Below the pieces are notes generated by a model. That model had not been told where the DNA came from. It did no database searches and worked only from the letters and a program-made list of their open reading frames with translations. Below are positions 30,303 through 41,195 of a DNA stretch of 43,350 bases, piece by piece (within the stretch, counting starts at the first letter, position 1; each line of letters starts with the position of its first letter). The stretch lies in contig JBBHKE010003239.1 of assembly GCA_037447655.1 (NCBI GenBank), positions 83,990-127,339 of the forward strand. Direction: 5' to 3'. The stretch is from Zygnema cylindricum (Eukaryota > Streptophyta > Zygnematophyceae > Zygnematales > Zygnemataceae). The position numbers and the translations under genes are program-made.

Positions 30303-31008
30303 TTAATTCAATGGAACGGTACCCATTTTACCAACGGTAATTGTTTGTCCACTTGCGACCGTAATTAATTTTGGTACGGTAAGTGAACGCATGTCGTCAA
30401 ACAATGTAGCGTCTGTACACACGTGGTGAGACGCTCCCGTGTCAATAATTCGCTCCTTTTCGCGTGCGTCACTTGGTTCACTTGATGAATCAATAGAGAG
30501 GTGGAGACAAGTGAACGTTTGTCCTCCTTCGTCTCCTTCAAAATTTCCCAAGTCAACGAAATTTCCATGGCTTCCTCCATAGCCGCGATAGCGTCCACGA
30601 CCACGACCAACGTCACATCCGCGGCCGCGACCTCCAAAACTGCGACCGCCTCTTACTCCTCCGCTACCAAATTTAGAATAGCATTGTTGACTCGTGTGGC
30701 CTAATTTCCCACAATTGAAGCATTCTCTCTCTTTATCCGGACAAGAGGCCGAAATATGTCCGAGCCGATTGCAATGGAAACACAAGACGTTGCTATTATC
30801 AATACTGGACAGACGGAGGTCTTAGATTTCCGCTCCTATCGTGCCATTTTCCACGACCTCTCGGACCTCTTCCTTTTCCACCCCCTCTTCCACGGAAAAA
30901 ATGCAAATCCGTGAATTCGGGAGCGGCTACATTCAAGGATCCAGCGCTCAATGATCCTTTTGAGGAAATGATACGATTACTCTCCGCCATCTTCAAATAA
31001 TTCACCAT
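30303..31008 (-). pseudogene. family-2 Gag zinc knuckles and protease
   Basis: Two tandem CX2CX4HX4C knuckles (CFHCNRLGHISASC and CFNCGKLGHTSQQC, about 30690-30783), a Gly/Arg-rich RGR...GGS segment, and the protease active site IDTGAS (about 30450). The upstream RGRGGGKGRGPRGRG stretch (30799-31008) is in another frame, with a frameshift near 30790. Confidence 0.9.
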
Positions 31009-31883
31009 AATTCGTAAGTATTATTTTCCCTCCGAAGTAAAATCTCCTTGAGGTGGATCCACTTATCCTGTAATGCATTCAAAAATCCGGTTACTTTGTC
31101 CTCCTCCGTGATCACTCTCCCATTTTTAAGAAGTTGCTCCACAATAATATTGAATCTCTTCACGGCATCGTCAAAAGATTCATTGGATTTCATTTTGAAT
31201 TGCATAAAATCAGAAAACATGTATTGCCCCTTGTTTTGGATTCCCCTCTCAAATTGGGATTCCAACGCCTTCCAACATCCGTGTGCGGTGCTATGCGTGA
31301 GGAAGTGATCATACACGGACACCAAGCACGTTTGCATCAATCTGGTGATGGCCGCAAGATTCTTTCGCTTCCACAACCGTCGAGCTTTCGCATCTCCAAC
31401 CGGCATTTTCTCTTCTCAATTTACGACTTTCCAAATACCTCTCAAGATCAATTGAGCTCGAATATACTTCTTCCATGGAGGGTAATTCGAACCATTGAAG
31501 ACCACGGTCTTTCTTAGCATTTGAAACATTTCTACTCCTCCGTGACTATCCTCCTCTAAATCGGAATCTTCATCTAGCTTTTGATTCCCCTTCTTATCTT
31601 TCTCTTTCTTTACCCCATCATCATCATCATCGAAATCTCCTCCATCCGGATAGGGATCCGACTCACCGTGAGCTAACTCATCGAACCTCCTATCCACGGC
31701 CGAGAACTTCTCATCAATCCGACGAATAACATTCTCCAAATACTCTCGCATTTGATTGTCGGACATCGAGCCACCGACACCTCTATTTTGATCAAACGAA
31801 TCCGTGGGGAATGATGACTCAAATGCGGCTCCGGAAAAACATAACTCTTTTTCTTCTTTAGGAAGATCCTCGGGAGTCGGCAA
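31002..31883 (-). pseudogene. family-2 Gag
   Basis: The N-terminal half (31416-31883) has an acidic Asp-rich segment and NGSNYPPWKKYIRAQLILRG, the standard plant copia Gag motif. The second half (31002-31406) has the UBN2 core (AITRLMQTCLVSVYDHF...VKRFNIIVEQLL). They are separated by one TGA near 31413-31415. The tail meets the next frame near 31005. Confidence 0.88.
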
Positions 31884-31994
31884 ATTTTCTCAAAAGTTCG
31901 AAACAGGGCTAGCTGAAAAGGAGGGAGTGAAAGGGGCCTTCTTTTTGTTCCTTCCACCCATAACCAAAGGAGACACTACAATGGAGCTCTACCC

Positions 31995-32006
31995 GCTCTG
32001 ATACCA
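31995..32006 (-). promoter_or_regulatory. primer-binding site, tRNA-Met-i 3' end
   Basis: TGGTATCAGAGC on the minus strand, two bases inside the LTR, is complementary to the 3' end of plant initiator tRNA-Met. Confidence 0.95.
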
Positions 32007-32008
32007 AA

Positions 32009-32554
32009 TGAAAGGATCGATAATAAACTCAGAGCTCACTAATGAACAATTATAGCAGCAGAAGCATTCAGATTTTAAAACATTGAATCAACATTGAAGA
32101 GACATTTCGGAAAATTTTCACATTAATTCAAAAAACCGAAAATACGATTTCTCTTTTATCTCTTCTATTCCTCCATATATATCTCCAATTGATTGTTAAT
32201 TGATTTAACACAAGTCCATGGTTACCCTTAAATAACTCACTAGCCATGGCGCGGCACGTGTAAGCGTGCGCCGCCAAGAAACCTCTAGAAATCTGCCACC
32301 TGTCCGCAGATTAGACTAGAACACTCTAAATTACACTAAGGACTCAAACATTGCAAAACGACAAGCCAAAACGAAAGTACTAGACAAATCTAAAGGTACT
32401 ACAATTGTAGACGCGAAACGAAACGACAAATGTTTCACGAAACAAACATACTAGCACTTTCACGAAATACTACTTTCGTGATTCATTCTAAAAGGTACAC
32501 TTGCGAAATCGAATCGATTCCGTGCGCGTACGATTTTTTCAATGAATCGTACCA
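32009..32554 (-). repeat. family-2 LTR, 5' LTR of the 28409 element
   Basis: On the minus strand it starts TGGTACGATTCATTGAA and ends ATCGATCCTTTCA. It is the inverse of 32789-33359 with minor differences. A TATATATG-like TATA region lies near 32180. Confidence 0.9.
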
Positions 32555-32788
32555 ATACGAAGGGGAATGTTAAATATTGTGAGAATTGGCAGTATGGCCG
32601 AAGCAGCTTGGATATTGCTTGAATTAACGGATGTAAAAGTCGCACATGGTTACGTTTGTCTTGCTTCGTGTCTATTGATGTTTGTTACGTTTTTTTCGTG
32701 CAGTGCGTAATTTTTGATACCACACAAATATTTAGGAGTTTATTTTGGTTCTAGTGGGATTTGACGATTCTTTAATGAAGAGGGGGAA
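32555..32788 (+). mobile_element. 3' tail and polypurine tract of a + strand family-2 element
   Basis: 234 bp between two head-to-head LTRs. The right end GAAGAGGGGGAA is a polypurine tract touching the LTR start TGTTACG. At the left, GAAGGGGAATGTTAAATATT looks like another tract/LTR junction, perhaps a remnant of a further LTR. No coding remains. Confidence 0.6.
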
Positions 32789-33359
32789 TGTTACGATTCA
32801 TTGAAAGAATCGTACGCCGGCTAATCAGTTCGATTTCGCAAGTGTTCCTTTTAGAATGAATCGCGAAAGTAGTATTACGTGAAAGTACTAGTATGTTTGT
32901 TTCGCGAAACATTTGTCGTTTCGTTTCGCGTATAGAATTCTAGTACCTTTAGATTTGTCTAGTACTTTCGTTTTGGCTTGTCGTTTTGCAATGTTTGAGT
33001 CCTTAGTGTAATTTAGAGTGTTCTAGTCTAATCAGCGGACAGGTGGCAGATTTCTAGAGGTTTCTTGGCGGCGCACGCTTACACGTGCCGCGCCATGGCT
33101 AGTGAGTTATTTAAGGGTAACCATGGACTTGTGTTAAATGAATCAACAATAAATTGGAGATATATATAGAGGAATAGAAGAGATAAAGAGAAATTGTATT
33201 TTCGGTTTTTTGAATTAATGTGAAAATTTTCCGAAATGTCTCTTCAATGTTGATTCAATGTTTTATAATCTGAATGCTTCTGCTGCTATAATTGTTCATT
33301 AGTGAGCTGCTGCTATAATTGTTCATTAGTGAGCTCTGAGTGTATTATCGATCCTTTCA
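32789..33359 (+). repeat. family-2 LTR, + strand
   Basis: 571 bp, TGTTACGATTCATTG ... ATCGATCCTTTCA, with TATATATAG near 33163. It is longer than the other copy because of a tandem duplication of CTGCTATAATTGTTCATTAG near 33285-33335. No primer site or Gag follows, so it is the 3' LTR of an element whose body is gone. Confidence 0.9.
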
Positions 33360-33389
33360 ATCACCACCTCCATCTGCATATTCTTCTAA

Positions 33390-33670
33390 TCCTGGTTCAG
33401 CGCCCCCCCCCTTCGCCTCTGCCTTCTCCTCTCCCTACCCCCTTCTCTTCTCCCTACCCCTCCTCCTCTCCCTATCCCCCCCTCCTCTCCCTGCCTGTGC
33501 CTCCTCTCCCGACTCCTCCCTCCTCTCCCTACCCCCTCCTCTCCCTAACCCCTCCTCCTCTCCTTATTCCCTCCTCTCCCTATCCCCCCCTCCTCTCCCT
33601 ATCCCCCCCTCCTCTCCCTACCCCCTCCTCTCCCTACCCACTCCTCTCCCTACCCCCCCTCCTCTCCCAA
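33390..33670. repeat. (TCCTCTCCCTACCCCC)n minisatellite
   Basis: C/T-rich array of about 16-20-bp units of CCTCCTCTCCCTACCCCC. Pro/Ser/Leu frames here are artefacts. Confidence 0.9.
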
Positions 33671-33675
33671 AAGGT

Positions 33676-33960
33676 CAACTTTGACCCTCCATAACTTACT
33701 GCTCAAGGGAGCAAATTCAGAGATTCTTTTTGCTATCGACTCAGGGGAGTCTTGTCTTCACAGGGGTGAAGTTGGTCAGAGTTTTTGTCTGCCAGGGTGG
33801 CAGTTATTTTTGCTTAAGCACAAAGGGGTCAGGATTATCCTAGAGGCTTCTTGGAAGCTGTCCACTCTGAGGACTTATGGAGGTCTCAGAGTTTCACAGT
33901 GTTGGTCATGCCACCCCTTTTGTACCCCCAGACTCAGATGGTTTACCATCGTGCTTTTTA
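33676..33960 (+). repeat. family-1 LTR R-U5 with degraded primer site
   Basis: AACTTACTGCTCAAGGGAGC, GATTCTTTTTGC, GACTCAGGGGAGTC, CAGGGTGGCAGT and TTATCCTAGAGG match the R-U5 of the LTRs at 15323 and 23479. It ends near GAGTTTCA (about 33897), followed by GGTCATGCCACCCC, a decayed half-tRNA primer site, and a short Gag-start-like stretch. U3 is missing; the CT array abuts its left side. Confidence 0.65.
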
Positions 33961-33984
33961 ATTTATCCTGCAAGTTATTTCGAG

Positions 33985-34081
33985 AGAATACATAGAGACA
34001 CTTGAATTCCGGGTCCGCCGGATCCGCGTTAAAATACAAAGTAAGTACGCAAAGTTACAACTACATGGGGCCACACCCTTA
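33985..34081 (-). repeat. copy of the 5217-6497 element end
   Basis: The reverse complement matches 5217-5318: CTAAGGGTGTGGCCCCATGTA, AAAGT and GTACTTACTTTGTATTTTA, GCGGATCC and CCGGGTTCAAGTGTC-like words. Only one end of the element is present. Confidence 0.65.
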
Positions 34082-34089
34082 GTATTTGT

Positions 34090-36756
34090 AATTTTTTCAA
34101 TGATATTTGGAAAGGAAACTCGTCTAAGATTTATACGAGTTGGGAAATTTGACAGAAAAATCAAATTACCGTTTTTACCATTATTTTGTCGTCATTCGTC
34201 AAAATAGGCAAGTCAATGTCCTCCCATCGCTGCATTCGGCGGCTAATGAGGATTCCGTACGCATAACATAAATCCGTACAGGCTTTGTCACACATTGAAG
34301 AGTACAATCCAGCCGATCAGTTCGAAACATTTAGTTTGAAAAGTGCGTACGACAGGAGTGCACGGTTCTTATAATAAACGCCCTAAATCCTACCGTACTT
34401 CCAAACCTAGTGTTTTCGAGTAAAGTTCGAAGCTGGTGATGTGAAACATGTCTCCTCTGCGCGCGCACTAAAAAATAAAAGTTCAGAAACCGAAAAGTTT
34501 GAAATAGCAACATTCTCAACGGCGACTTGAAGGAACGATCGATCTGAACAGTTGCGGTAAAACAAATTAAAAAGGGTGTCGAACGGCCGTCCACCCGCGT
34601 CAACAATTACATAATAACCGACAATGTCCATCGTGACTAAAGTTGATAAGACATTCAATCGCTACTTTTTCTGGCGGAAAACTTCCTCAGGGTTTCAGTA
34701 AGGTAGATGTTGATTTTAGAACTCCCATGGCTTTGGCCTCTTAATTATTTAAGCCCATGTCATTGTCGATGATCTTATTATCCTCTTCGTTAAGGCCATG
34801 CTCACATCTCCCTTCAATATGTCACGATAGGACAGATGAACAAGCACTCCGAGTTCGAGGAGGCATACTAAACAGAGAAATTTACGATTGATGGTTTTGA
34901 GAGAAACTTACTTTCCACAATTTGCGAGTGGTTTCCCGGAATTGAAAAAATGTTTCTTTTGCGCCAGTTTTTGAATAATATCGGTGACAAAATTTTAAAC
35001 AGATACAAAAAACATTTTAAATTCACTGGGAATGGTTTTTTACCAGTTCTTTTATTATGTTTTTCTTTTATTTTTGTGTTTTGTTTTCTGAAAGTAACAA
35101 GCAGAAGGAGAACAATAGAAAAAAAACAAAAAAAAAAAAAAAAAAAAACCTACAGACCAACAAATGACATTTTTTTTTTTTTTAAATGTGTTCCCAGAAT
35201 TCTTATTAAGAAAAAAAAAACACACACAAACACACAAATGGGAAACTCTTATTGACCGTGGCAAAATTTAGTAATAAAAACATTAATTATATAAACCGCT
35301 GATAATAGTCCACGTTGTTTGTAAGTCTACCAAATGTGAATAAAATAAAACTAAAAATCACGTTCAAATTATGATTAATTTCCTCTAACTTTTTAAAACA
35401 ACGAACTTGGAAACTATTATCTTTCACGAAACAGAAAAAACTTTAGCAATGTGGTTTTTATAAGTTATTTTAAGCGTGTATAAACGTTTAAGCGTGTATA
35501 AACGTTTAAACGTTTTATGCTTTTTTATCCGGCTCCTGGGCTTTTTATGGCAATTTTAAAAAGCTAACCTCCAACAGAATCCATGAAACTTTCGACTAAA
35601 TTTTCGTCTCTGGGAAAAAAAAGATGATTAGTGAAAGAGATTTGTTCACGAAACCTGATTTGAATAATTTCATTTCATTCGGGCACAGAGAGAGAAGCTA
35701 TGAGACAAAAAGGAATAAGGAGAGGTACGGAGAAGGGAAGGGGAGTGAGAAAGCGAGAGACGGAGGGGAGGTTTTGTTTTATTTTACGTTATTTAATGCA
35801 GTTTGGCGCTATATTAATGCAACTTGGTGCTAATAAATTTACTTACATGATTAGCAATTTTATTTCATTGAATTTATTTGCGTAAAAAATTATAATAATA
35901 TGTGAACAACTTACGTAAAAGATTAAAAATGGAAATCGTCTGCACATGCGTCATTTTGGTTAGGCTCAAGCGCCTACGTCAACTTAAACAAAATAGAATG
36001 ATTTAAGTACACATTAGCACAAATTTGGTACGGTTGAGTAGTGATTTTATGGTCATTCGTTGAAAAACTTTGCTTTTTGAAAAAGTGTAATGAACGGATT
36101 AGAATTTTACCGCGCTCGTGAACATCGACCATTACAAAGAATCAACAATCCACACGACCCGTCAACTTTTACACTAACAAAACTGAGACGGCCACATATA
36201 AATAAAAGTATCTCACACAAGCCCACTTTCTCACTACGAGAACCCTACATTGTAAAGTATTGAACCATGTCAAATGTCTATTTCTTTTCCATATACACAG
36301 TTAGTTTTGTTTCATGCGAGTGAATTTTTATATACAATAATTTTATTACTTTCATTTTGAGTATTTTAATTACATGTTGTTCAATAATATATGGTGAAGT
36401 TCAATGTGGTATTTCGTGAACTAGGCTTCAATTTTGCATGTAAGTTAAAAGAGATCATATACTAACATTGAGTTCACATAGCTTCCGTCCAATAATCTGG
36501 GGAGGTAGAGGGCTTACGCGCAACTCATATTTGTGTCGATATATAGATTATCGACAGAGTTCGCAAAAGTCAAATTTGACATAACTGAAACCGACATTTT
36601 TTTTTTTATTTGTGTACAAGACTCCCGACCGGGTTATGCCACGCTCCTAAATTGTTACCCGTTAACCAATACGCGTTAACGAAAATAAAATTTAACCGAA
36701 ACTTGATTTATTGCGACTACCCGTACGCGCCCGTACCCGAATAAGTACAAAATTAC
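34090..36756. other. no gene seen
   Basis: No coding region recognised in 2.7 kb. Contents: a long A run (35129-35149) and T run (35170-35182), a tandem pair of AAGCGTGTATAAACGTTT (35472-35507), and a purine-rich stretch near 35690-35770. The frames at 34331-34658, 34950-35264 and 35624-35885 lack features of real proteins. Confidence 0.5.
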
Positions 36757-36908
36757 AACGCTCGTTGTTATTAGCATTAAATATTTATTAGTGTAGATGG
36801 AAAATTATAATTATTAATAATATTTGATGCAAGAAGACGTGCCAAGTTGTAATCCACGTATTTAAATAACGTTGTTAACTCTATTTTGTGATTTTTGGCT
36901 ATAAATAG
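36757..36908 (-). mobile_element. TACACC-family MITE, left half (interrupted)
   Basis: Matches the reverse complement of 195-397: CGTTGTTATTAGCATTAAAT, TTTATTAGTG, AGACGTGCCAAGTTGTAATCC, AACTCTATTTTGTGATTTTTGGC. It breaks at TAAATAG where the copia element starts; the remainder resumes at 42428. Confidence 0.65.
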
Positions 36909-37640
36909 TGTTGTTCTGAGGCAATTGGTGCCCAGGAAGAAAAAGAAGAAGAAGCACCGGCAGTTGCCATATTAATCAATACACAAAGAGGAAACTCTCA
37001 CGAAAACCCACAAAAGACCAGTTTCACAATGAAGCCCCAAGCAAACCAAGCACACCCTAGGTCTGCAAATTTACCACAATGTAGATTATACCACAAAAAC
37101 CAATACAATTTCATTGCTTTTCAAAGATCACAATGACCTTGAATTCAAAACCCTCAAATGCTTTGCGTTTTACGCAAAATTCAACCCAAAATATTCTGTC
37201 CTAATACAAGGAACCCAGCTGATCTACACCATTGGTCGGCCGGCACAAACCCATGACAAAACCCGTGTCAAACGTTACAAAAGCTAAAACTAACAACCTA
37301 AATTGAAAATATGCGGTCTGCCCACTGAAACACGGCGCAGTCAATATTCTTCTTCCCAAAAATGAGTTCGCGCATTCTTTCATCACCGAAGGTAAACCTC
37401 CACGTATAAACCTGATCCCCAAACGAAACTGTACTTTTATCATCCGAAACACACAATCTTGACTTCCTTACGGACTAACACGTGTGTCTTGAGTGTACTC
37501 AGCCCGTGTACTCCCTTCGGACTTACATACCACACTAAAAACTTTTCCACTATAAATCAGCCTGCACACAAAACGAGTAAGTCCGAAATCTCTTTCTCAC
37601 ACACGAGATATAGAGAGGACTAAAGGTTTCCAAAACAACA
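36909..37640 (-). repeat. family-3 3' LTR
   Basis: 732 bp. On the minus strand it starts TGTTGTTTTGGAAACC and ends CTCAGAACAACA. Its last part encodes a Gag-like MATAGASSS start, so the gag frame overlaps U5. It is longer than the other LTR by a ~430-bp central segment. Confidence 0.85.
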
Positions 37641-37648
37641 CTCCCCTA
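37641..37648 (-). promoter_or_regulatory. family-3 polypurine tract
   Basis: TTAGGGGAG-type purine run on the minus strand directly before the LTR start TGTTG. Confidence 0.8.
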
Positions 37649-37649
37649 A

Positions 37650-38469
37650 ACCTTTAGACTCTCTCAGCCACTAAGTCCACACTCCTCTCAACAAAACTTC
37701 AATTTAGGTGTCAGTAAAGCCTTAGTCGTCATATCGGCTACCATCATCTCATCCAGCAAGTAACTGAGTTTCAAAATTCTGTTCATCACCTTCTCTCTCA
37801 CAAAATGCAACTTGATATCAATGTGCTTGCTTTTGAAGTGATGACTCAGGTTAGATGTAATCACAATAGCTGCCTGGTATCACACCAAACTATTTGAGGT
37901 TCGGATTGCATAAAATGAAGTTCTTGAAGGAGATAATTTACCCACAGTAACTCCTTCACAGCTGAGCTTGCCGCCATATATTCAGCCTCCATTGTAGACT
38001 GAGCCGTTACCTTTTCAAGCTTGCTGCTCCAGCCGCATGTTCCATTTCCAATCTTCAAAACAAATCCGGTGGTGGACCGGCGGCTTGGCATGTCTCTGTA
38101 ACTAGCATCGCTCTAAGTCTGAATTTTTACTCCGTCTCCCCCTAGAGCAAGTTGAAGATTTCGTGTCCTTGCAAGGTACCAAAGAACCCACTTTGCTGCC
38201 TCCCAATCCGTTTTCCTCAGATTTTGCAAACTCCGGCTCAAAGCACCAACTGTTGTCGCAATGTCCGGCCTCGTGCAGTTCATGTAGTAGATTAGGTTGT
38301 CAACAATCTGCCGGTATAGAATGGTGGCCATAAAATTTGCTTCCCCTGACTCCAAAGTGTTGTCAAAAAATGACTCCTCTATCAGTCTCCATGCCTTCCG
38401 CTTTCTGCTTAAATTCCATGGGAGTGGCACTTCCCTTTGCCTCTGCCATGATGAATTTTTCAAGCACAT
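37650..38469 (-). pseudogene. family-3 RT C-terminus and RNase H
   Basis: Contains LIYYMNCTRPDIATTVGALS (RT connection), SRRSTTGFVLKIGNGTCGWSS, STMEAEYMAASSAVKELLWV and a CDTRQ/CDNQ block, then the HHFKSKH region and LHFVREKV. One base missing in the TGG(T)TATCACACCA stretch near 37880 shifts the frame after CD; the tandem copy at 42320 keeps that base. Confidence 0.85.
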
Positions 38470-38570
38470 TCCCTATGGCTTTCCGCTGCGTTAGATAGAT
38501 TAATCTCTTATCTCTATCCCTTTCTACTTGAATTGAAAGAATATACTTTGCCTCCCCTAAATCCTACATC

Positions 38571-39117
38571 TCAAATATTGAATTCAAGGATGTTTATATT
38601 TTTTTCATTCAGTGACTTACTTAGCAGCAACAAATCATCTACATATAGTGCAATGTTAATAATCCCATTTTCCCCTTCCATAGCATAGACTGAGTGATCT
38701 GGACTAATCCTTACAAAGCTACGACCGGTTAGAGACTCATCTAGTTTTAGATTCCACTGACGAGGAGCCTGCTTCAGGCCGTACAAGGATTTCAATAGCT
38801 TATAAACCAGATTTTTTCCCAGGCTGCTTCATATAAATTACTTCTTCTAAGTCTCCATGCAAGAAAGGGGTTTAAACATCCATTTGATGTAATTCCATAT
38901 CTTTAATGGCCGCTAGAGACAACAAAATTCTAACAGTTGGAAACCGGACAACCGGAGAGTAAGTCTCTTCATAGTCAATTCCCTCCTTTTGACTATAGCC
39001 TTTTGCAACAAGCCTAGACTTATATCTTTCAATGGAATTATCCTGATTTAACTTAACTTTGAAGACCCACTTACAACCGATTGCCTTTCGTCCGGCGCAA
39101 GTTTGACAATCTCCCAA
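38571..39117 (-). pseudogene. family-3 reverse transcriptase
   Basis: [45 protein letters not shown] followed by a stop at about 38871 where Lys is expected, then LKSLYGLKQAPRQW and the active-site YVDDLLLLSK. Frame breaks near 38800 and 38570. Confidence 0.9.
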
Positions 39118-40600
39118 GTGTGAGCCTCCATTATCGATCGCATTTCATCGTTCGCCGCGGAGATCCATTGATCTTTTTCCGGAGCTGAAAAAGCCTCGTG
39201 TATGGTAGCCGGTTCCATCGTGCTGGCAAAAAATAGAGCATGCTCCACCGGTTCACCTTGCAGCCTGCTGCTCTGCTTTCTTCCCCCCAAAAAATCTGCT
39301 TTCTTCCCCCCAAAAAATCTGAGGCTGGGACTGTCGGATCCGTACGTGGCCGCCGAGGACGAGGAGGAGGAGGTGGAGGAGGTCGAGTATCCTGGACAAG
39401 TGGAGCAGCCAAAGTGTCCGGAGTAGGAATAGGAGATGTTACACCACCAATAGATGAGGAAGAGGTGGTGGAAGATGTAAAAGGAACACTTTCAAAAATA
39501 ACATATTTTTGAGTTTTGGCATTTATCTCTAAATCTGTCATGCCAAACACATCAACCGATTGACTTTATTCCTTAACCTGAATATTTCTAGCAACTTGAA
39601 GAGTTTTTCTATCCGTATTGTATACTCTATAGCCTACGGACTCATCATCATATCCCATAAAAATCCCGTGAACTGATTTCGGACTAAGCTTAGAAGTAGG
39701 GAGATTATCTAAAATAAAACATTTGCTCCAAAAAATCCGGAAGTGACTAACATTATGCTTTCTTCCGGTCCACACTTCATATGGTGTTTTCCCTTTCACG
39801 GCTCTAGTTGCTATTCTATTTCTTACATACGAAGCACAAGAAAAAGCCTCACCCCAAAACTTGAAATCTATCCATTTATCTAACATCATAGATTTTGCAC
39901 TTTCCATTAAAGTTCGGTCTAGTCTTTCCGATACTCCGTTTTGCTCCGGAGTATAGGGAACTGTATATTGCTGAAAAATGTCGTTTTCTTTTAAATACTC
40001 CGAGAATGTATGGGAAATATATTCACCTCCGTTGTCGAACCGAAGGGAGAGGATCGGCTTCCCATGAAGCTTTTCCGCCCAAACCCGAAAGTGCTTGAAG
40101 TGAGTGAACACTTCACTCTTCTCCTTCATAAACTAAACCTTGCTGTACAGGGAGAAATCATCAGTAAAAGTGACCAAAAACCGAATGCCACTGAGGGAAG
40201 GGACTTTTGACGGTCCCCACACACCCGAATGAATAATTTGCAGCAAATCCGTAGCCCGGTTATCCGCGGCCTGGGGTAACTTATGAAGCTTTTCTGGAGC
40301 ACACCCATCACATACATGAGAGTCCTTTTGGCCTAAATTAACACCATCTATCATATTTTGTTTTACCATTTTATCAAGTCTCTCATGATGAACATGACCG
40401 AGTCCCTTATGCCACAAAACATTTTTCGGAAGGACACTGGAGTATGCAAAGTCAATTTCATTAGCCAAGTCCATGCGGTACAACAAGTTTGGGCCTCTAG
40501 TTCCTACCAAGGCTACTCTTCCATCTTTGCTTACTACATTTTTCCCATTCTTTTGCAAAATTTCAAATCCTTTCATTTCAGCCACCGAAGTGGAAAACAT
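39118..40600 (-). pseudogene. family-3 integrase and linker
   Basis: Finger: WHKGLGHVHHERL ... HVCDGCAPEK (HHCC complete). The first catalytic position reads IHSGVWGP, with Gly instead of Asp (about 40226). The second Asp (RFDNGGEYIS) and Glu (EQNGVSERLDRT) are present. The C-terminal block HGIFMGYDDESVGYRVYN follows, then a Ser/Pro-rich linker (39131-39550) with a small direct repeat of TTCCCCCCAAAAAATCTG at about 39289-39320. The frame breaks near 40130. Confidence 0.88.
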
Positions 40601-41195
40601 TTTTTCCTAAACTTTGGAATATAGAGAACATCATGCAAGGTCCTTTTTACAGCCTCACCATTGATGTCACAAGCTAACTCCACGCTTCCCTTTGCCGTAG
40701 CCTCCACACCGTTGTCATTTGCATAATAAATCTGGCGAGTGGGAATTGGAGTGAGGGTTTTGAAGTAAGCCCGGTTGCCGCACATGTGGGAAGAGCATCC
40801 GGAGTCCATAATCCACCTGTTTTCTTGAGGTCCCTCCATGAGATCCTTTGCGGGAGCAAAGAACTCATCGTCATCCGATTGCGGAAATCTGACCACGTCG
40901 TCCTTTTCTTCCACCGGTTTGTCTTTGGCGTCTCATCAGTTGCAAAGAATGCCGCATTTTTAACCGGCAGTTTTGATGCCGCCACTTTGGATGTTGAATC
41001 CTCCGATTGCACCTTCCATCCCGCACGATAAATTCTTGTTTCACACTCTTTTATAAATCCCTGACACAGCCGGAAAACATGACCTTGACCAAAGCAATAG
41101 ACACACCTATCATATTGCCTATAATTCGGATTAGGGGTAAAGTTCCTATTTCCGGAAAATCCAGCCAACTTATATGTCTGAGCATTGTAAGGCAT
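40573..41195 (-). pseudogene. family-3 Gag knuckle and protease
   Basis: A single knuckle CVYCFGQGHVFRLC (CX2CX4HX4C, about 41095) and protease active site WIMDSGCSSHMC (about 40805), followed by a YYANDN...LHDVLYIPKF block. The knuckle and protease are in different frames, with a shift between 40914 and 41000. Confidence 0.88.

Larger units (their letters stand above)
28409..32554 (-). mobile_element. 5' part of a second copia element (family 2), truncated in RT
   Basis: Reading right to left: 5' LTR (32009-32554), primer site, gag, double zinc knuckle, protease, integrase and the first ~80 residues of RT, where homology stops near 28430. No 3' LTR is present. The primer site is the standard plant TGGTATCAGAGC, and Gag has two CCHC knuckles, so this is a different copia lineage from the other elements here. 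Several frameshifts and stops make it non-functional. Confidence 0.9.

Noticed and set aside
33681-33995. 104-codon open frame
   Set aside because: It reads through a family-1 LTR R-U5 fragment and decayed primer site.
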